This document shows positions 1 to 8,362 of a DNA stretch of 30,744 bases, piece after piece. Numbering within the stretch: the stretch's first letter is position 1; each line of letters begins with the position of its first letter. The position numbers and the translations under genes were made by a program. The notes under the pieces are model-generated. The model was given only the letters and a program-made list of their open reading frames with translations, searched no databases and was not told where the DNA came from. This DNA comes from an uncultured Collinsella sp. GTDB lineage: Bacteria; Actinomycetota; Coriobacteriia; Coriobacteriales; Coriobacteriaceae. The stretch lies in contig CAUBGU010000012.1 in assembly GCA_958435545.1 (NCBI GenBank), positions 1 through 30,744 of the forward strand, written 5' to 3'.

Positions 1-442
1 TGTTGAAGTGAAAAGCGGTGTCGTAGACCGTAACGTTGGGCAGATCGGGATACTGCTCCAGGCAGTACTCGATAACGTTGGCCTCGGGGTTGTTGTGCAG
101 CGGCGCCAGCGGGGCAACCTCGCGGATCTTGGCGAGGACGTCCTCGTCGACGAGGGAGGAATCACCAAAGTACCAGCCGCCCTGAACGATACGGTGACCA
201 ATACCCTCGATCTTGACGCCGTTGGCCTCGAGGTCCTTCAGGACGACCTCGATGGCGACCTTGTGGTCGGGGAACTCGATGTTCTCGGTCACCTTCTTGG
301 AACCGTTGGCAGCGTGGGTGAAGGTACCGCCGGTAAAGCAGACGCGCTCGCAGGAGCCCTTTGCGGACACCTTGTGGGACTTGGTATCGATGACCTGATA
401 CTTAAGGGTCGAAGATCCTGCGTTGACGACCAGAACGTTCAT
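1..442 (-). CDS. ackA: Acetate kinase, N-terminal part (cut by window edge)
   Basis: Acetate kinase interconverts acetate plus ATP with acetyl phosphate plus ADP in the cytoplasm and is the ATP-yielding last step of acetate fermentation. About 147 codons are present, running off the left edge. The protein opens with the family signature MNVLVVNAGSSTLKYQV, where the NAGSS stretch is the phosphate-binding motif of the acetokinase fold. Further in it has GIGHRIVQGG and ends in a VYDTAFH stretch, both typical of AckA. The ATG at 442 is preceded on the minus strand by GGGAGA about 5 nt upstream, and a small GC hairpin (460-476) lies just before it. Pta is not upstream; an unrelated transporter gene is. 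Family assignment is secure; only the C-terminal part is missing. Confidence 0.96.
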   Translation of the reverse strand, partial: MNVLVVNAGSSTLKYQVIDTKSHKVSAKGSCERVCFTGGTFTHAANGSKKVTENIEFPDHKVAIEVVLKDLEANGVKIEGIGHRIVQGGWYFGDSSLVDEDVLAKIREVAPLAPLHNNPEANVIEYCLEQYPDLPNVTVYDTAFHFN

Positions 443-495
443 GTGTCTCCCTACTAACAGGCGGTGTGGCGCCGCCAGGTTACATACGCTTCAAT

Positions 496-529
496 AATAA
501 ACCCAAACGCCCTCGCGCTCGGGTTTATT
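496..529. terminator. Inverted repeat between MFS gene and ackA
   Basis: AATAAACCC (496-504) and GGGTTTATT (521-529) form a 9-bp stem around a 16-nt loop. It lies between the stop of the MFS gene and the start of ackA. Neither strand has a clean U tract after it, so it may be a weak terminator or a leader structure of ackA. Confidence 0.35.
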
Positions 530-562
530 GCGTTGATATATAAGTTATCGATGTCCAAATAC

Positions 563-1723
563 TCACGGCCTTTGACTTGTAAGACGAAAGAGCGCGGGGA
601 TATACACCAAGGAAGAAATCCCGAGCGCAACAAGCAATACGACTCGAATGCCTGCAACGCTACTCAACACAGCGTTGAGCAGATAGAAAAGAACGGCACC
701 CACCGCCACCATCTGGCTTTGAACCGAAATCAGTGAACAGCGCATCGAAGAATCGGCAGCATTTTGAAAAACTGAGTATTTGATTGGGGCAAACAACGAG
801 TACGCAACCGTCTGCAGCACATAGAACACGGGCAGCAAATTAGCCGGAGTAAGGGGAATCAAAAACAGGGCAGTCAGGGAAAGGCGCACAATGCCGCAAA
901 TACGCGCAAAACGGCCCTTGTCGACATGAGCAATCACATTGGGCACAATAAGCCCCATGGAGGCCGAGGCAAGGAGCTGGACCGCAATGGTCACACCCGA
1001 AGCGACGGCATTCATTCCGCGACCCGCAAGCAGCAGTGAGAAAAAGTCTTCTAGGGCGACAAAAGCAAACGCCTGAGAACAGTCCATGATGAACGCCGAA
1101 CGAAGAATGCGATTGTACGCAATAGCGGCTCCGATCGTCTTCGGGCTAATTCCACGCTCAGGTGTCGCCGCAGTGCCCCCTCTTCGCATCTCAGGAATGC
1201 AGACAACGACAACCAACGTCAACACCATTGCGATGATATCTGCCGAAAGACCAATGAGATATGCACCGACAGACGAAATGAAACCGCCCGCACAAGCGGA
1301 GATGGCATAAGAGGCATAGAAAACAAATCGCTCAACGACATTAAGCCTTACGAGCTGGTCCTGAGAGACACTGTCAATGTAAATTGCTTCTATGGATCCG
1401 CTCACACATGCAACGGCAAAACCCTTGAGAGCAAACGCGCCGATTAAAAGCAGAGGAGAACGGACGAAAAGCAGGGCGGCGTAGTATCCAAGCATTCCCA
1501 CGACGCCAACGAGACCGCTTGTCTTTCGTCCAAACCTATCAGCAATATAGCCAGTGGGAACTTCAAGGATGAACTTGCTCACTTGATATGCAATCATCAT
1601 GCTAGAAATCGCCACCATCGAGAATCCGACGAATTCAAGGTAAACCGTCAGAAAATACAAAATGGTGCTGAAGTTCGACAGAAAAACAAACGTCATATAA
1701 AGCAAAACCGTACGGTTTTTCAT
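563..1723 (-). CDS. MFS family transporter
   Basis: A 386-residue major facilitator superfamily permease with about twelve hydrophobic segments. The loop between helices 2 and 3 carries the MFS motif A form GYIADRFGRKTSG, and the second half starts after a hydrophilic central stretch near residue 190 rich in Arg, Gly and Thr. It is probably a drug or metabolite exporter; the substrate cannot be read from the sequence. The ATG at 1723 is chosen over an in-frame codon at 1747 because GGAGGGCGGAGC directly precedes it. The LysR gene 119 nt upstream on the same strand is the likely regulator. Base composition is visibly lower in GC than in the flanking housekeeping genes, which suggests acquisition by transfer together with that regulator. 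Confidence 0.85.
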   Translation of the reverse strand: MKNRTVLLYMTFVFLSNFSTILYFLTVYLEFVGFSMVAISSMMIAYQVSKFILEVPTGYIADRFGRKTSGLVGVVGMLGYYAALLFVRSPLLLIGAFALKGFAVACVSGSIEAIYIDSVSQDQLVRLNVVERFVFYASYAISACAGGFISSVGAYLIGLSADIIAMVLTLVVVVCIPEMRRGGTAATPERGISPKTIGAAIAYNRILRSAFIMDCSQAFAFVALEDFFSLLLAGRGMNAVASGVTIAVQLLASASMGLIVPNVIAHVDKGRFARICGIVRLSLTALFLIPLTPANLLPVFYVLQTVAYSLFAPIKYSVFQNAADSSMRCSLISVQSQMVAVGAVLFYLLNAVLSSVAGIRVVLLVALGISSLVYIPALFRLTSQRP

Positions 1724-1828
1724 GCTCCGCCCTCCAAGAGTCAACAATCTAAATCGGAATCTTGGAAAAGCATGAGGGCAAAGCCGTCAGTCATGTGTTA
1801 CAAGGCGTCAACATTCACTTGACGACAC

Positions 1829-1844
1829 GAGGCCAAATGGCCTC
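1829..1844 (-). other. Small hairpin overlapping the LysR stop codon
   Basis: GAGGCC, loop AAAT, GGCCTC forms a perfect 6-bp hairpin overlapping the LysR stop codon. No U tract follows, so a terminator role is only a weak possibility. The rest of 1724-1842 shows no other clear element. Confidence 0.3.
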
Positions 1845-2733
1845 ACGAAGCAAGATGACGCAATAGGTGAAGAAATACCGTCTGGTGTCGATCGGTCCAG
1901 GCATTTTGTCGATAGCAAAAGTAGATGGGCAAGGCTACGTCATGCGAACCTTCAATAGAGTACTCGCTCACTTCCGACCCATCTGATGCGAGAGAAGAGC
2001 CAGAAAAACCCAATATCAATCCCCCGGCTTGAAGAAACTCAGCCTGCGCTCTGTTTCCGTATTCGACGTCGCGGAAGCGGAAATTAACCAGCTGAGCTTC
2101 GGGGCATTGATTGATCGCATTGAGACAGGGCGACAAATTAATGGGAACAGCTAACCTGCCGCCCAGTAACTCACGAACGGTCATAGCACCCACAGATTGA
2201 TGACCCGCTGGGCACGAAAGAACCTTGAGCTCCTTTTCACCCAAGTATTTCGAAGAAAGGACACTGTCCCTTGGTTCCTCAAATGAGATGGCCGCATCCG
2301 AAATGCCAAGCACAAGTGATTCAAAGCATGTAGCCGTTGGCTGATGCCACACATCAAGGTGAATCTGAGGGTGCGAGCTTTCAAACGAGTCGTACCAGTT
2401 TTCGGAAAAAAGACGCCCCCGCCCGTGAAGACAGGGGACGTAAAGACGAAAGTGGCCGTCGGGCGAAACGCCACCGTTCCCCGATTGGGTGTACTTTTTG
2501 AGATCGTCGACTTGTGCCAGGATCACGCGTGCACGACGCGCAAATTCTCTGCCCGCCGGAGACAAAACAGCCTCCCCCGCCGATCGATTGAGCAAAACGA
2601 TCTGATACTCAGACTCCAGTTTCTTAATTGCCGACGAGACAGCCTGTGGGCTCACGTGAACGGCGCGAGCCGCTTTACGCACGCCGCCGTAGTTCGCTAC
2701 CGCTTGAAGGTATTCGAGTTGAGAAAACTGCAT
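1843..2733 (-). CDS. LysR family transcriptional regulator
   Basis: A 296-residue LysR-type regulator. The N-terminal winged helix-turn-helix covers about residues 1-60, with the typical LEYLQAVANYGGVRKAARAV and VSPQAVSSAIKKLE stretches. A linker helix follows, then a periplasmic-binding-protein-like effector domain from about residue 90. The length is normal for the family. The ATG at 2733 lies 41 nt after the HIT gene stop. The downstream MFS gene on the same strand is the likely target. Unlike most LysR pairs the two are not divergent, so the regulator may control its own operon. The effector is unknown. Like the MFS gene it looks less GC-rich than its neighbours. Confidence 0.9.
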   Translation of the reverse strand: MQFSQLEYLQAVANYGGVRKAARAVHVSPQAVSSAIKKLESEYQIVLLNRSAGEAVLSPAGREFARRARVILAQVDDLKKYTQSGNGGVSPDGHFRLYVPCLHGRGRLFSENWYDSFESSHPQIHLDVWHQPTATCFESLVLGISDAAISFEEPRDSVLSSKYLGEKELKVLSCPAGHQSVGAMTVRELLGGRLAVPINLSPCLNAINQCPEAQLVNFRFRDVEYGNRAQAEFLQAGGLILGFSGSSLASDGSEVSEYSIEGSHDVALPIYFCYRQNAWTDRHQTVFLHLLRHLAS

Positions 2734-2774
2734 AGGTTACTCCAGAGGCAGCCAAGGCGACGGGCCGTGCGTCC

Positions 2775-3110
2775 TCAGATGAGGTTCTCGCCCAGGTTCT
2801 TGCCGCCGAGGACGTGCATGTGGAAGTGCATGACGGTCTGACCGGCGTTGACGCCCTTGTTGGAGATGACGCGGAAACCGTCCTCCAGACCCTTGGCCTT
2901 GGCGACCTCCTGGATGGCGTGGGCCATGGCGCCCATGGTCTCGGCGGGCACGTTATCGGCGATGTCACTGTAGTGCTTCTTGGGGATCACGAGCGTGTGG
3001 ACCGGCGCCTGGGGATTGAGGTCGTCGAACGCGATGACCTGGTCATCCTCGTAGACGACGGTCGAGGGGATCTCGTGGTTGGCAATTTTGCAGAAGATGC
3101 AATCACACAT
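2775..3110 (-). CDS. HIT family protein (histidine triad nucleotide hydrolase)
   Basis: A 111-residue HIT protein of the HinT/PKCI branch, which hydrolyses nucleoside phosphoramidates and related adenylates in the cytoplasm. The histidine triad is seen as MHFHMHVLGG with His95, His97 and His99. The N-terminal CDCIFCKIA carries the two Cys pairs found in bacterial members. The ATG at 3110 has AGGA 7 nt upstream and matches the family N-terminus; an upstream in-frame start at 3128 would add an unlikely MRKEPT. It is the last housekeeping gene of the xseA-xseB-HIT minus-strand run, 49 nt after xseB. Confidence 0.95.
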   Translation of the reverse strand: MCDCIFCKIANHEIPSTVVYEDDQVIAFDDLNPQAPVHTLVIPKKHYSDIADNVPAETMGAMAHAIQEVAKAKGLEDGFRVISNKGVNAGQTVMHFHMHVLGGKNLGENLI

Positions 3111-3159
3111 GGTTGGTTCCTTTCTCACAGACCAAGGTAATTATATTTGGTCGGGATGG

Positions 3160-3426
3160 TTAGAACGAAAGGTTGTCGTCGGTGTTGGCGGCTTCGCCGT
3201 CGGCGAGCACGTCGTTGCCGTCGACGTCCTTCAGGAGCACCGAGACCTTCTGCTCGGCATCGGACAAGCGGGTACGCAGGCTCTTGAGGAGCTCGACGCC
3301 GCGGGTATAGCTCTCAAGCGACTCCTCGAGCTCCATATCACCCGACTCCAAGCTGCGGATGATGAGCTCCAACTCCTGTGAAGCCTGCTTGTACGTAAGC
3401 TGCTCGACCGGGGTCTTCTCTGCCAT
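3160..3426 (-). CDS. xseB: Exodeoxyribonuclease VII small subunit
   Basis: An 88-residue small subunit of exonuclease VII, which together with XseA degrades single-stranded DNA to oligonucleotides. The core YKQASQELELIIRSLESGDM and LEESLESYTRGVELL segments form the helical hairpin that binds XseA. The C-terminal tail is acidic and longer than the minimal family core. The ATG at 3426 follows AGGAAAGGAAACAGAT. It lies 42 nt downstream of xseA on the same strand, the usual arrangement for this complex. Confidence 0.95.
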   Translation of the reverse strand: MAEKTPVEQLTYKQASQELELIIRSLESGDMELEESLESYTRGVELLKSLRTRLSDAEQKVSVLLKDVDGNDVLADGEAANTDDNLSF

Positions 3427-3468
3427 ATCTGTTTCCTTTCCTAAAGGTTTATCGCTATGAAACGCGGC

Positions 3469-4920
3469 CTACTCGACCGTATCGACCGTTGCCGCCACGT
3501 TGCCGTCTGCCATGCGCACGCGAATGGCGTCACCGGGCTTAAAGGTCTTGGCGCTCGTGGCCACCCCATCATCGCTGTACGCGATGGAATAACCACGGGC
3601 AAGCACCTTGAGCGGCGACAGGGCATCGAGCGAGGCTGCCGCACGGCCCAGGTCGGATGCTGGCTTGTTGAGCATCGTGCGCCCCTGATGCTCCAGGCGG
3701 GAGCTTGCGAGCGTGAGCGCATGGCGCTTGCCATCGAGTCCTGAGGTGCTTGCGATCAAGCGCTCGGGCAGACGCTCAAAGTTGGAGCGGAATGCCCCAA
3801 CCGAACGCGTTATGGCGCCGGACAAACGATCGGCCGTCAGGGCAAGCTCAGACTCGCGACGCTCAACCATAAACGTTGGGTCGTTGAGGCACGGGCGGCA
3901 CGCAGCCGCATCGAGCGCATCGCCCAAGCGAGCCGTATAGGTATCCCAGGCACGGCGACCGCGCTGATCGAGCATCTCCAGGTCGACCTGGGCCGACCCA
4001 ATCATCGATGCCATCGCAGCACCCAGACGTTGATAGCGCGCCTCGAGCACATCGGCCAACTCCGTCATAGCCGGCGCCACCGATTCGGCCGCCGCCGTAG
4101 GCGTGGAGGCGCGACGGTCGCTCACCATGTCGCAAATCGAGGTATCGGGCTCATGGCCAATGCCGGTCACCACGGGCACGGGACAAGCCGCCACCGCGCG
4201 GGCAAGCTCCTCGTCATTAAAGGTCATGAGGTCCTCAAAGGAGCCGCCGCCGCGCACCAACAAAATACAGTCGGGCGCCGGCGTAATGGAAGCGGCGCGG
4301 CGCAGGCCCTCAATGAGCTCTGTCGGCGCACCCTCGCCTTGTACCTTGGCACCCACGCAGACGAGCTCGACGAGCGGGTTGCGACGACGCAATGTGCGCT
4401 TGACGTCGTCGATTACGGCACCCGAAAGCGAGGTGACGACCGCCACGCGGGAGCAGAACACCGGGATGCGGCGCTTGCGCGCTTCGTCCATCAGACCCTC
4501 ACGGCGTAGCTTTTCGGCCAGTTGCGCCACTTGTTGACGCAGCAGACCCTCCCCCGCCAGCGAAAACGAGCGAGCGACAAAGCTCATGCGGCCCGTAGCC
4601 TTATAGAGATTGAAGCTGCCCTTAAAGCTCACCTGCATACCGTCGCGCAGATCGAACGTGCGCTTGAGATAGGCACCCTTCCAAATGATGCAGTCAACGG
4701 CGGCCGAATCGTCCTTGATCTGGAAATAGCAGTGGCCGCTTCGGGCGTTAGGACCACGAAAACCCGTGACCTCGCCCAAGACGCTCAGCTGCGGAATGGC
4801 ATCGAGCGCACCGGCGGCGATCTCCACCGCCTGGCTCACGCTGAGCTCCTTGCGCTCTTGCTCGTCCGAACCGTCGAACTCGGCGGAAACGGCATTACCG
4901 GTTAGGTTCCAGCCTGCCAC
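3469..4920 (-). CDS. xseA: Exodeoxyribonuclease VII large subunit
   Basis: A 483-residue catalytic subunit of exonuclease VII. An OB-fold occupies about residues 25-125 (GEVTGFRGPNARSGHCYFQIKD). The nuclease domain follows, with the conserved VVTSLSGAVIDDV, RGGGSFEDL, VVTGIGHEPDTSI and DRRASTPTAAAE motifs. A long helical region and a C-terminal segment with VLARGYSI complete it. The start is GTG at 4920, supported by GGAGG 4 nt upstream. A strong GC hairpin (4990-5019) separates it from the protease gene upstream, so it probably has its own promoter, although none is obvious. Cotranscribed with xseB. Confidence 0.96.
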   Translation of the reverse strand: MAGWNLTGNAVSAEFDGSDEQERKELSVSQAVEIAAGALDAIPQLSVLGEVTGFRGPNARSGHCYFQIKDDSAAVDCIIWKGAYLKRTFDLRDGMQVSFKGSFNLYKATGRMSFVARSFSLAGEGLLRQQVAQLAEKLRREGLMDEARKRRIPVFCSRVAVVTSLSGAVIDDVKRTLRRRNPLVELVCVGAKVQGEGAPTELIEGLRRAASITPAPDCILLVRGGGSFEDLMTFNDEELARAVAACPVPVVTGIGHEPDTSICDMVSDRRASTPTAAAESVAPAMTELADVLEARYQRLGAAMASMIGSAQVDLEMLDQRGRRAWDTYTARLGDALDAAACRPCLNDPTFMVERRESELALTADRLSGAITRSVGAFRSNFERLPERLIASTSGLDGKRHALTLASSRLEHQGRTMLNKPASDLGRAAASLDALSPLKVLARGYSIAYSDDGVATSAKTFKPGDAIRVRMADGNVAATVDTVE

Positions 4921-4989
4921 GCAGCCTCCTTTCGTTATCGAGCACAGAGGCTCCGGCCCCGTGCGAAATTAAGTCCAACACATAGTACA

Positions 4990-5019
4990 GCGCCGCGAGG
5001 ACACGAATCCCCGCGGCGC
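4990..5019 (-). terminator. Strong GC hairpin between the yugP-like gene and xseA
   Basis: GCGCCGCGAGGA (4990-5001) pairs with TCCCCGCGGCGC (5008-5019), 11 of 12 bp, with a 6-nt loop. It sits 16 nt after the stop codon of the membrane protease gene. The U tract on the minus strand is poor (TGTACTATG), so termination may be factor-assisted. Confidence 0.5.
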
Positions 5020-5035
5020 CTGCCTGTCCCATTTG

Positions 5036-5740
5036 TTATCGGTTGGAGTTTCTGTTGTAGCGAGCCATAAGGTAGAGCAACTGAATGATCGAAGTGAGCG
5101 CTGCAGCCACATAGGTAAGCGCGGCTGCCGTCAGTACCTTCTTGGCGCCGTTGACCTGCTTGGAGCTCATGCCCGACTGCTCGATGTACGCCACAGCACG
5201 TCGGCTGGCGTCAATCTCGACAGGCAACGTAACGAGTTGGAACAGCACACTAAACGAGAAGAAGATCAACGCGAGGGTCGTGAGCCCGGCAATGTTCATA
5301 AACAGGCCCAAGAGTAACACGATGGTCCAGGTGTTCTGGGTAAAGTTGACGACCGGCACGAGGGCGGTACGCACTTTCATCATGGCATAGCCGCTTTGAC
5401 GCTGGGCGGCATGGCCCGCCTCGTGGCAGGCGACGGCAACGCTTGCGACCGAACCGCCCGAACGGTTGGCATCCGACAGATACAGGTTGTTGTCCTGCGG
5501 GTTGTAATGGTCGGTGAGCTCGCCAGCGACACCCTTGATACCCACGGCGCTACAACCGTTGGCATCGAGCATGCGGCGAGCGACTGTGGCACCCGTATCG
5601 CCGTCCGAGCGAACCTTGGACCAGGTTTTGTACGTCGAGTTGATATAGTTCTGTGCGGCAAGGCCAAGCACCGTGCAGACAAGAACAACCAGCAGGTACA
5701 GCGGGTCGATGCCAAAGCCGTATCCATAGTAATAAGGCAT
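5036..5740 (-). CDS. Membrane zinc metallopeptidase, YugP-like (Zn_peptidase_2 family)
   Basis: A 234-residue integral membrane protein of the YugP/neutral zinc metallopeptidase family. One transmembrane helix follows the glycine/tyrosine-rich N-terminus (about 13-30). The cytosolic catalytic part contains HEAGH at 106-110, the zinc ligand motif. Two further helices span about 130-175 and one lies near the C-terminus (about 200-225). YLSDANRSGGSVASVAVACHEAGHA is the usual context of the family (seen around residues 87-111). The physiological substrate is not known. The ATG at 5740 has GGAGG about 6 nt upstream. It lies 64 nt after rnd on the same strand, so the two may be cotranscribed. Confidence 0.88.
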   Translation of the reverse strand: MPYYYGYGFGIDPLYLLVVLVCTVLGLAAQNYINSTYKTWSKVRSDGDTGATVARRMLDANGCSAVGIKGVAGELTDHYNPQDNNLYLSDANRSGGSVASVAVACHEAGHAAQRQSGYAMMKVRTALVPVVNFTQNTWTIVLLLGLFMNIAGLTTLALIFFSFSVLFQLVTLPVEIDASRRAVAYIEQSGMSSKQVNGAKKVLTAAALTYVAAALTSIIQLLYLMARYNRNSNR

Positions 5741-5804
5741 GCGAATTCCTCCGAGTCGAGTTACACGTTGGAGGCATTTTACCCACTCAACCGGCTAGGC
5801 TTCC

Positions 5805-6938
5805 CTACAGGAGCTCGATTTTGCCGTCCTTCACCGTCAACCCCATATTGCCGGAAAGCAGATCGTCCAGGCGCGAGCCCACAAGCTCAAAGCGCCAACC
5901 TTCGCGCAGGCGGCTCTGCTCGGGATGCTCAATGTAGTCGGCCAGGTCATCGCGCGAGGCAATGACCGAGGTCGCAACGCCTGAGCGCTCGGCAACCAGG
6001 CGGATAAGCGCATACATAAGGTCAGTCACGCTCTCCAGCTCCGGCGAAATCTGACGATGTCCGCGCACCAAGAGCGGCAGGCGATCGTGCGGACAGCTCG
6101 CACCGCGCTTGATGGCCATGAGCGCACCGTCCACGTCGCGCTCCCCCAATTGATCGGTACCGCGAATGCTACGGAACTCCTCAACGCGCACGGGATTGCG
6201 CTTAACGAGCGCTAGCAGCGTGTCGTCGGACATGACCCACTTGCGTGGGATGTTGCGCCGCTCGGCGCGGTCCTCGCGCCAGGCGGCGAGCTCGCGCGCG
6301 ATACCCAGCTGATGACGGCTGCACGAATTGATGCGCTTGACCTTGCGGAACGCCTCGTGGCGATCGGCGCGATAGTGCGACTCGTCAGCCAGCGGGCGCA
6401 GCTCGTCGAGCACCCAGTCCACACGGCCCAGCTCGCGCAGGCGGCTCATCATCTCGGTATAGGCGACGATCAGGTACTTGACGTCATCGATCGCATACTC
6501 AATCTGCTTATCGGTCAGCGGGCGGCGCGACCAGTCGGTCAGTGACTCGGTCTTGGGCAGCGATACGCCGCAGAACGTCTGAACAAGCGCGCCATACGAA
6601 ATCTGCTGGCGCTCGCCCAAAAAGGCGGCGGCGACCTGCGTATCGAAAATCGGTCGTGGCAGCACGCCCACGGTATGGAGCATGACCTCCATATCCTGCG
6701 AGCACGCGTGGAAGACCTTGGTCACGCTCTCGTCGGCCATAAGCTCGGCCAGCGGCGATAGGTCGTCGATTACCAGGGGATCGACCGCGACGCTCTCAGC
6801 AGGGGTGGCAATCTGAACCAAACATAGACGCGGATGGAACGTGCGCTCGCGCAAAAACTCGGTATCGACGGCAATCGCGTCGAACTCACGGGCGCGCTGG
6901 CAAAAGTCGAGTAGAGCCTGATGTGTGGAAATGTACAT
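5805..6938 (-). CDS. rnd: Ribonuclease D (3'-5' exoribonuclease with HRDC domain)
   Basis: A 377-residue RNase D-type exonuclease, acting in tRNA and stable-RNA 3' processing. The DEDDy catalytic set is visible: Asp25 and Glu27 in AVDTEFLRE, Asp82 in HACSQDMEVM, and Tyr148/Asp152 in YAIDDVKYL. An HRDC nucleic-acid-binding domain follows at about 205-285 (SRHQLGIARELAAWREDRAE). The start is uncertain: ATG at 6938 matches the family N-terminus but has only GGG as a weak Shine-Dalgarno; a GTG at 6974 would add 12 residues and also lacks a site. It is divergent from the lipid kinase gene, with a shared region of about 100 nt. Confidence 0.94.
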   Translation of the reverse strand: MYISTHQALLDFCQRAREFDAIAVDTEFLRERTFHPRLCLVQIATPAESVAVDPLVIDDLSPLAELMADESVTKVFHACSQDMEVMLHTVGVLPRPIFDTQVAAAFLGERQQISYGALVQTFCGVSLPKTESLTDWSRRPLTDKQIEYAIDDVKYLIVAYTEMMSRLRELGRVDWVLDELRPLADESHYRADRHEAFRKVKRINSCSRHQLGIARELAAWREDRAERRNIPRKWVMSDDTLLALVKRNPVRVEEFRSIRGTDQLGERDVDGALMAIKRGASCPHDRLPLLVRGHRQISPELESVTDLMYALIRLVAERSGVATSVIASRDDLADYIEHPEQSRLREGWRFELVGSRLDDLLSGNMGLTVKDGKIELL

Positions 6939-7036
6939 ATCAACCCATCGAATAAGGTTAGGCCCGAAAAACACGGGTAGGATATCGGCATTGCCTTACA
7001 ACTATACTCGGTTAGTCACAGAACGGGAACGTAAGT

Positions 7037-7954
7037 ATGCGCTGCCTTATCATCCACAACCCGGCATCGGGCCCCAGCTCAGATGAAATCTTCGCATTCA
7101 CGCACGCCCTTGCACAGGGCGGCGACGAGGTCGTGATGCGCTTTATCGGCGATGGCATGGAACCCGAGGACGCCGTGGCAGACGTGCGCGAGTTTGACCG
7201 CGTGGTCGTTTCGGGCGGCGACGGCACTGTCTCCAACGTGCTCGACCAGATGCGCGGATGCGGTGTCCCCACGCTCGTCTTCCCCTCCGGTACGGCCTGC
7301 CTGTTCTTCAACAACATCGGCAATGCCCCCGAGGCGGCGGCGCTCGCCAAGGCCTGCCGTGCCGGTCGCACGGTCAAAGTCGACATGGGCGAGCTCTTTT
7401 GGCTCGACGAGAACGGCAACGAGAAGCGCCACGGCTTCATCATCATCGCCGGCTCGGGCTTCGACGCCGAGATCATGATGAAGGCCGCCCCCACCAAAAA
7501 CGACATCGGCGAGATCGCTTACTTCCTCTCCGCGCTCGCCACGCCCAATCCCACGGTGGCGCACTTTACGATTGAGCATGACGGCATTGTCGAGGAGCTC
7601 GACGGCATCTGCTGCATGGCCGGCAACACCTCGGTCATCCAAAACGACATCAACCTGTTCCCCGACTGCCGTATGAACGATGGCATGGTCGACATTGCGG
7701 TCATCGAACCCGTAAAAACTGTGCAGCTTCTACCGACTGTGATCACCGCCGCACTCGACCCCGCCGGCAAGGTACTCGGCCGCCCGCAGTTCAAGATCAT
7801 CCAGACCAAGGAAGCCAAGATCACCTGCACCCCGTCGCTGGGCATGCAGTTCGATGGCGAGATTATCTCCAGCAATTCGGGCGTCTTTGGAGCCCGCGCG
7901 CTTCCGCAATGCCTCGACCTCATCGTCGACGAATTCTCCCCGCTCGGAAAATAG
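7037..7954 (+). CDS. Diacylglycerol kinase family lipid kinase
   Basis: A 305-residue member of the DAGK catalytic family (YegS/DgkB-like), which phosphorylates a membrane lipid such as diacylglycerol using ATP. SGGDGT at 59-64 is the nucleotide-binding signature and lies in the usual VVVSGGDGTVSNVL context. HNPASG at 7-12 is the conserved N-terminal motif, and the C-terminal half has MQFDGE. The substrate cannot be decided. The ATG at 7037 has a modest GGGA upstream. A TATACT box at 7003-7008 could be its -10 element but lacks a good -35. A tiny membrane peptide gene follows after 9 nt. Confidence 0.9.
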   Translation: MRCLIIHNPASGPSSDEIFAFTHALAQGGDEVVMRFIGDGMEPEDAVADVREFDRVVVSGGDGTVSNVLDQMRGCGVPTLVFPSGTACLFFNNIGNAPEAAALAKACRAGRTVKVDMGELFWLDENGNEKRHGFIIIAGSGFDAEIMMKAAPTKNDIGEIAYFLSALATPNPTVAHFTIEHDGIVEELDGICCMAGNTSVIQNDINLFPDCRMNDGMVDIAVIEPVKTVQLLPTVITAALDPAGKVLGRPQFKIIQTKEAKITCTPSLGMQFDGEIISSNSGVFGARALPQCLDLIVDEFSPLGK

Positions 7955-7963
7955 GAGGACCCT

Positions 7964-8056
7964 ATGAACGACAATCCCCTGCTCGGCTTTATCATCATCG
8001 TTTTGGCCATGCTCGTCGGCTATGCGATCAACGTGATCCACCGCCGGAAGAAGTAA
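7964..8056 (+). CDS. Predicted 30-residue single-pass membrane peptide
   Basis: A short frame coding for 30 residues: polar start MNDNPL, one hydrophobic helix of about 18 residues (LGFIIIVLAMLVGYAINV) and a basic tail HRRKK, giving an N-out/C-in prediction. AGGAGG lies 6 nt before the ATG, a better ribosome binding site than the kinase has. It begins 9 nt after the lipid kinase stop and is followed by a strong terminator, so it is the last gene of that unit. No family is recognised. It could act on the kinase at the membrane, but that is only suggested by position. Confidence 0.65.
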   Translation: MNDNPLLGFIIIVLAMLVGYAINVIHRRKK

Positions 8057-8091
8057 TTCCACATTGGTATGATATTCATCCAATTATCGTC

Positions 8092-8136
8092 TCCCCTGCT
8101 GTTTATGCATTTGCCAAACAGCGGGGGATTTTCTTT
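8092..8136 (+). terminator. Rho-independent terminator after the lipid kinase unit
   Basis: A 13-bp stem (8092-8104 with 8116-8128, one G-U pair), loop ATGCATTTGCC, followed by TTTTCTTT. Confidence 0.92.
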
Positions 8137-8188
8137 GCGCCCCGTGCAAGGCGCTTTATTCAGGTAATGTAATTGCAGGACGTCTTTA

Positions 8189-8217
8189 TTAAAGTAAAGC
8201 TACAAACCGAGTATAAT
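8189..8217 (+). promoter_or_regulatory. Promoter of the C69 peptidase gene
   Basis: A perfect -10 TATAAT at 8212-8217 with TTAAAG at 8189-8194, spacing 17. This would give a leader of about 138 nt before the ATG at 8363. Confidence 0.6.
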
Positions 8218-8320
8218 TAACCACTCATCGCATATTTCATTACGCTTATCGAGTAAGTTTCTTTCATAGATGAATATTGTTTCCAGTTCGTTACGCTAAT
8301 GGGGTGTCTTTATTGGCTGA

Positions 8321-8342
8321 AGCTCTCTGGCAACGGAGAGCT
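8321..8342 (+). other. Leader hairpin before the C69 peptidase gene
   Basis: AGCTCTC (8321-8327) pairs perfectly with GAGAGCT (8336-8342) around an 8-nt loop, about 10 nt upstream of the GGGAGGG ribosome binding site. The long leader around it (8225-8362) matches no riboswitch class I can recognise. Confidence 0.4.
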
Positions 8343-8362
8343 TTCGCACGCTGGGAGGGAAA

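Noticed and set aside
6939..6974. GTG at 6974 as start of RNase D
   Set aside because: No ribosome binding site before it, and the added residues do not resemble the family N-terminus; the ATG at 6938 was preferred though its own site is weak.
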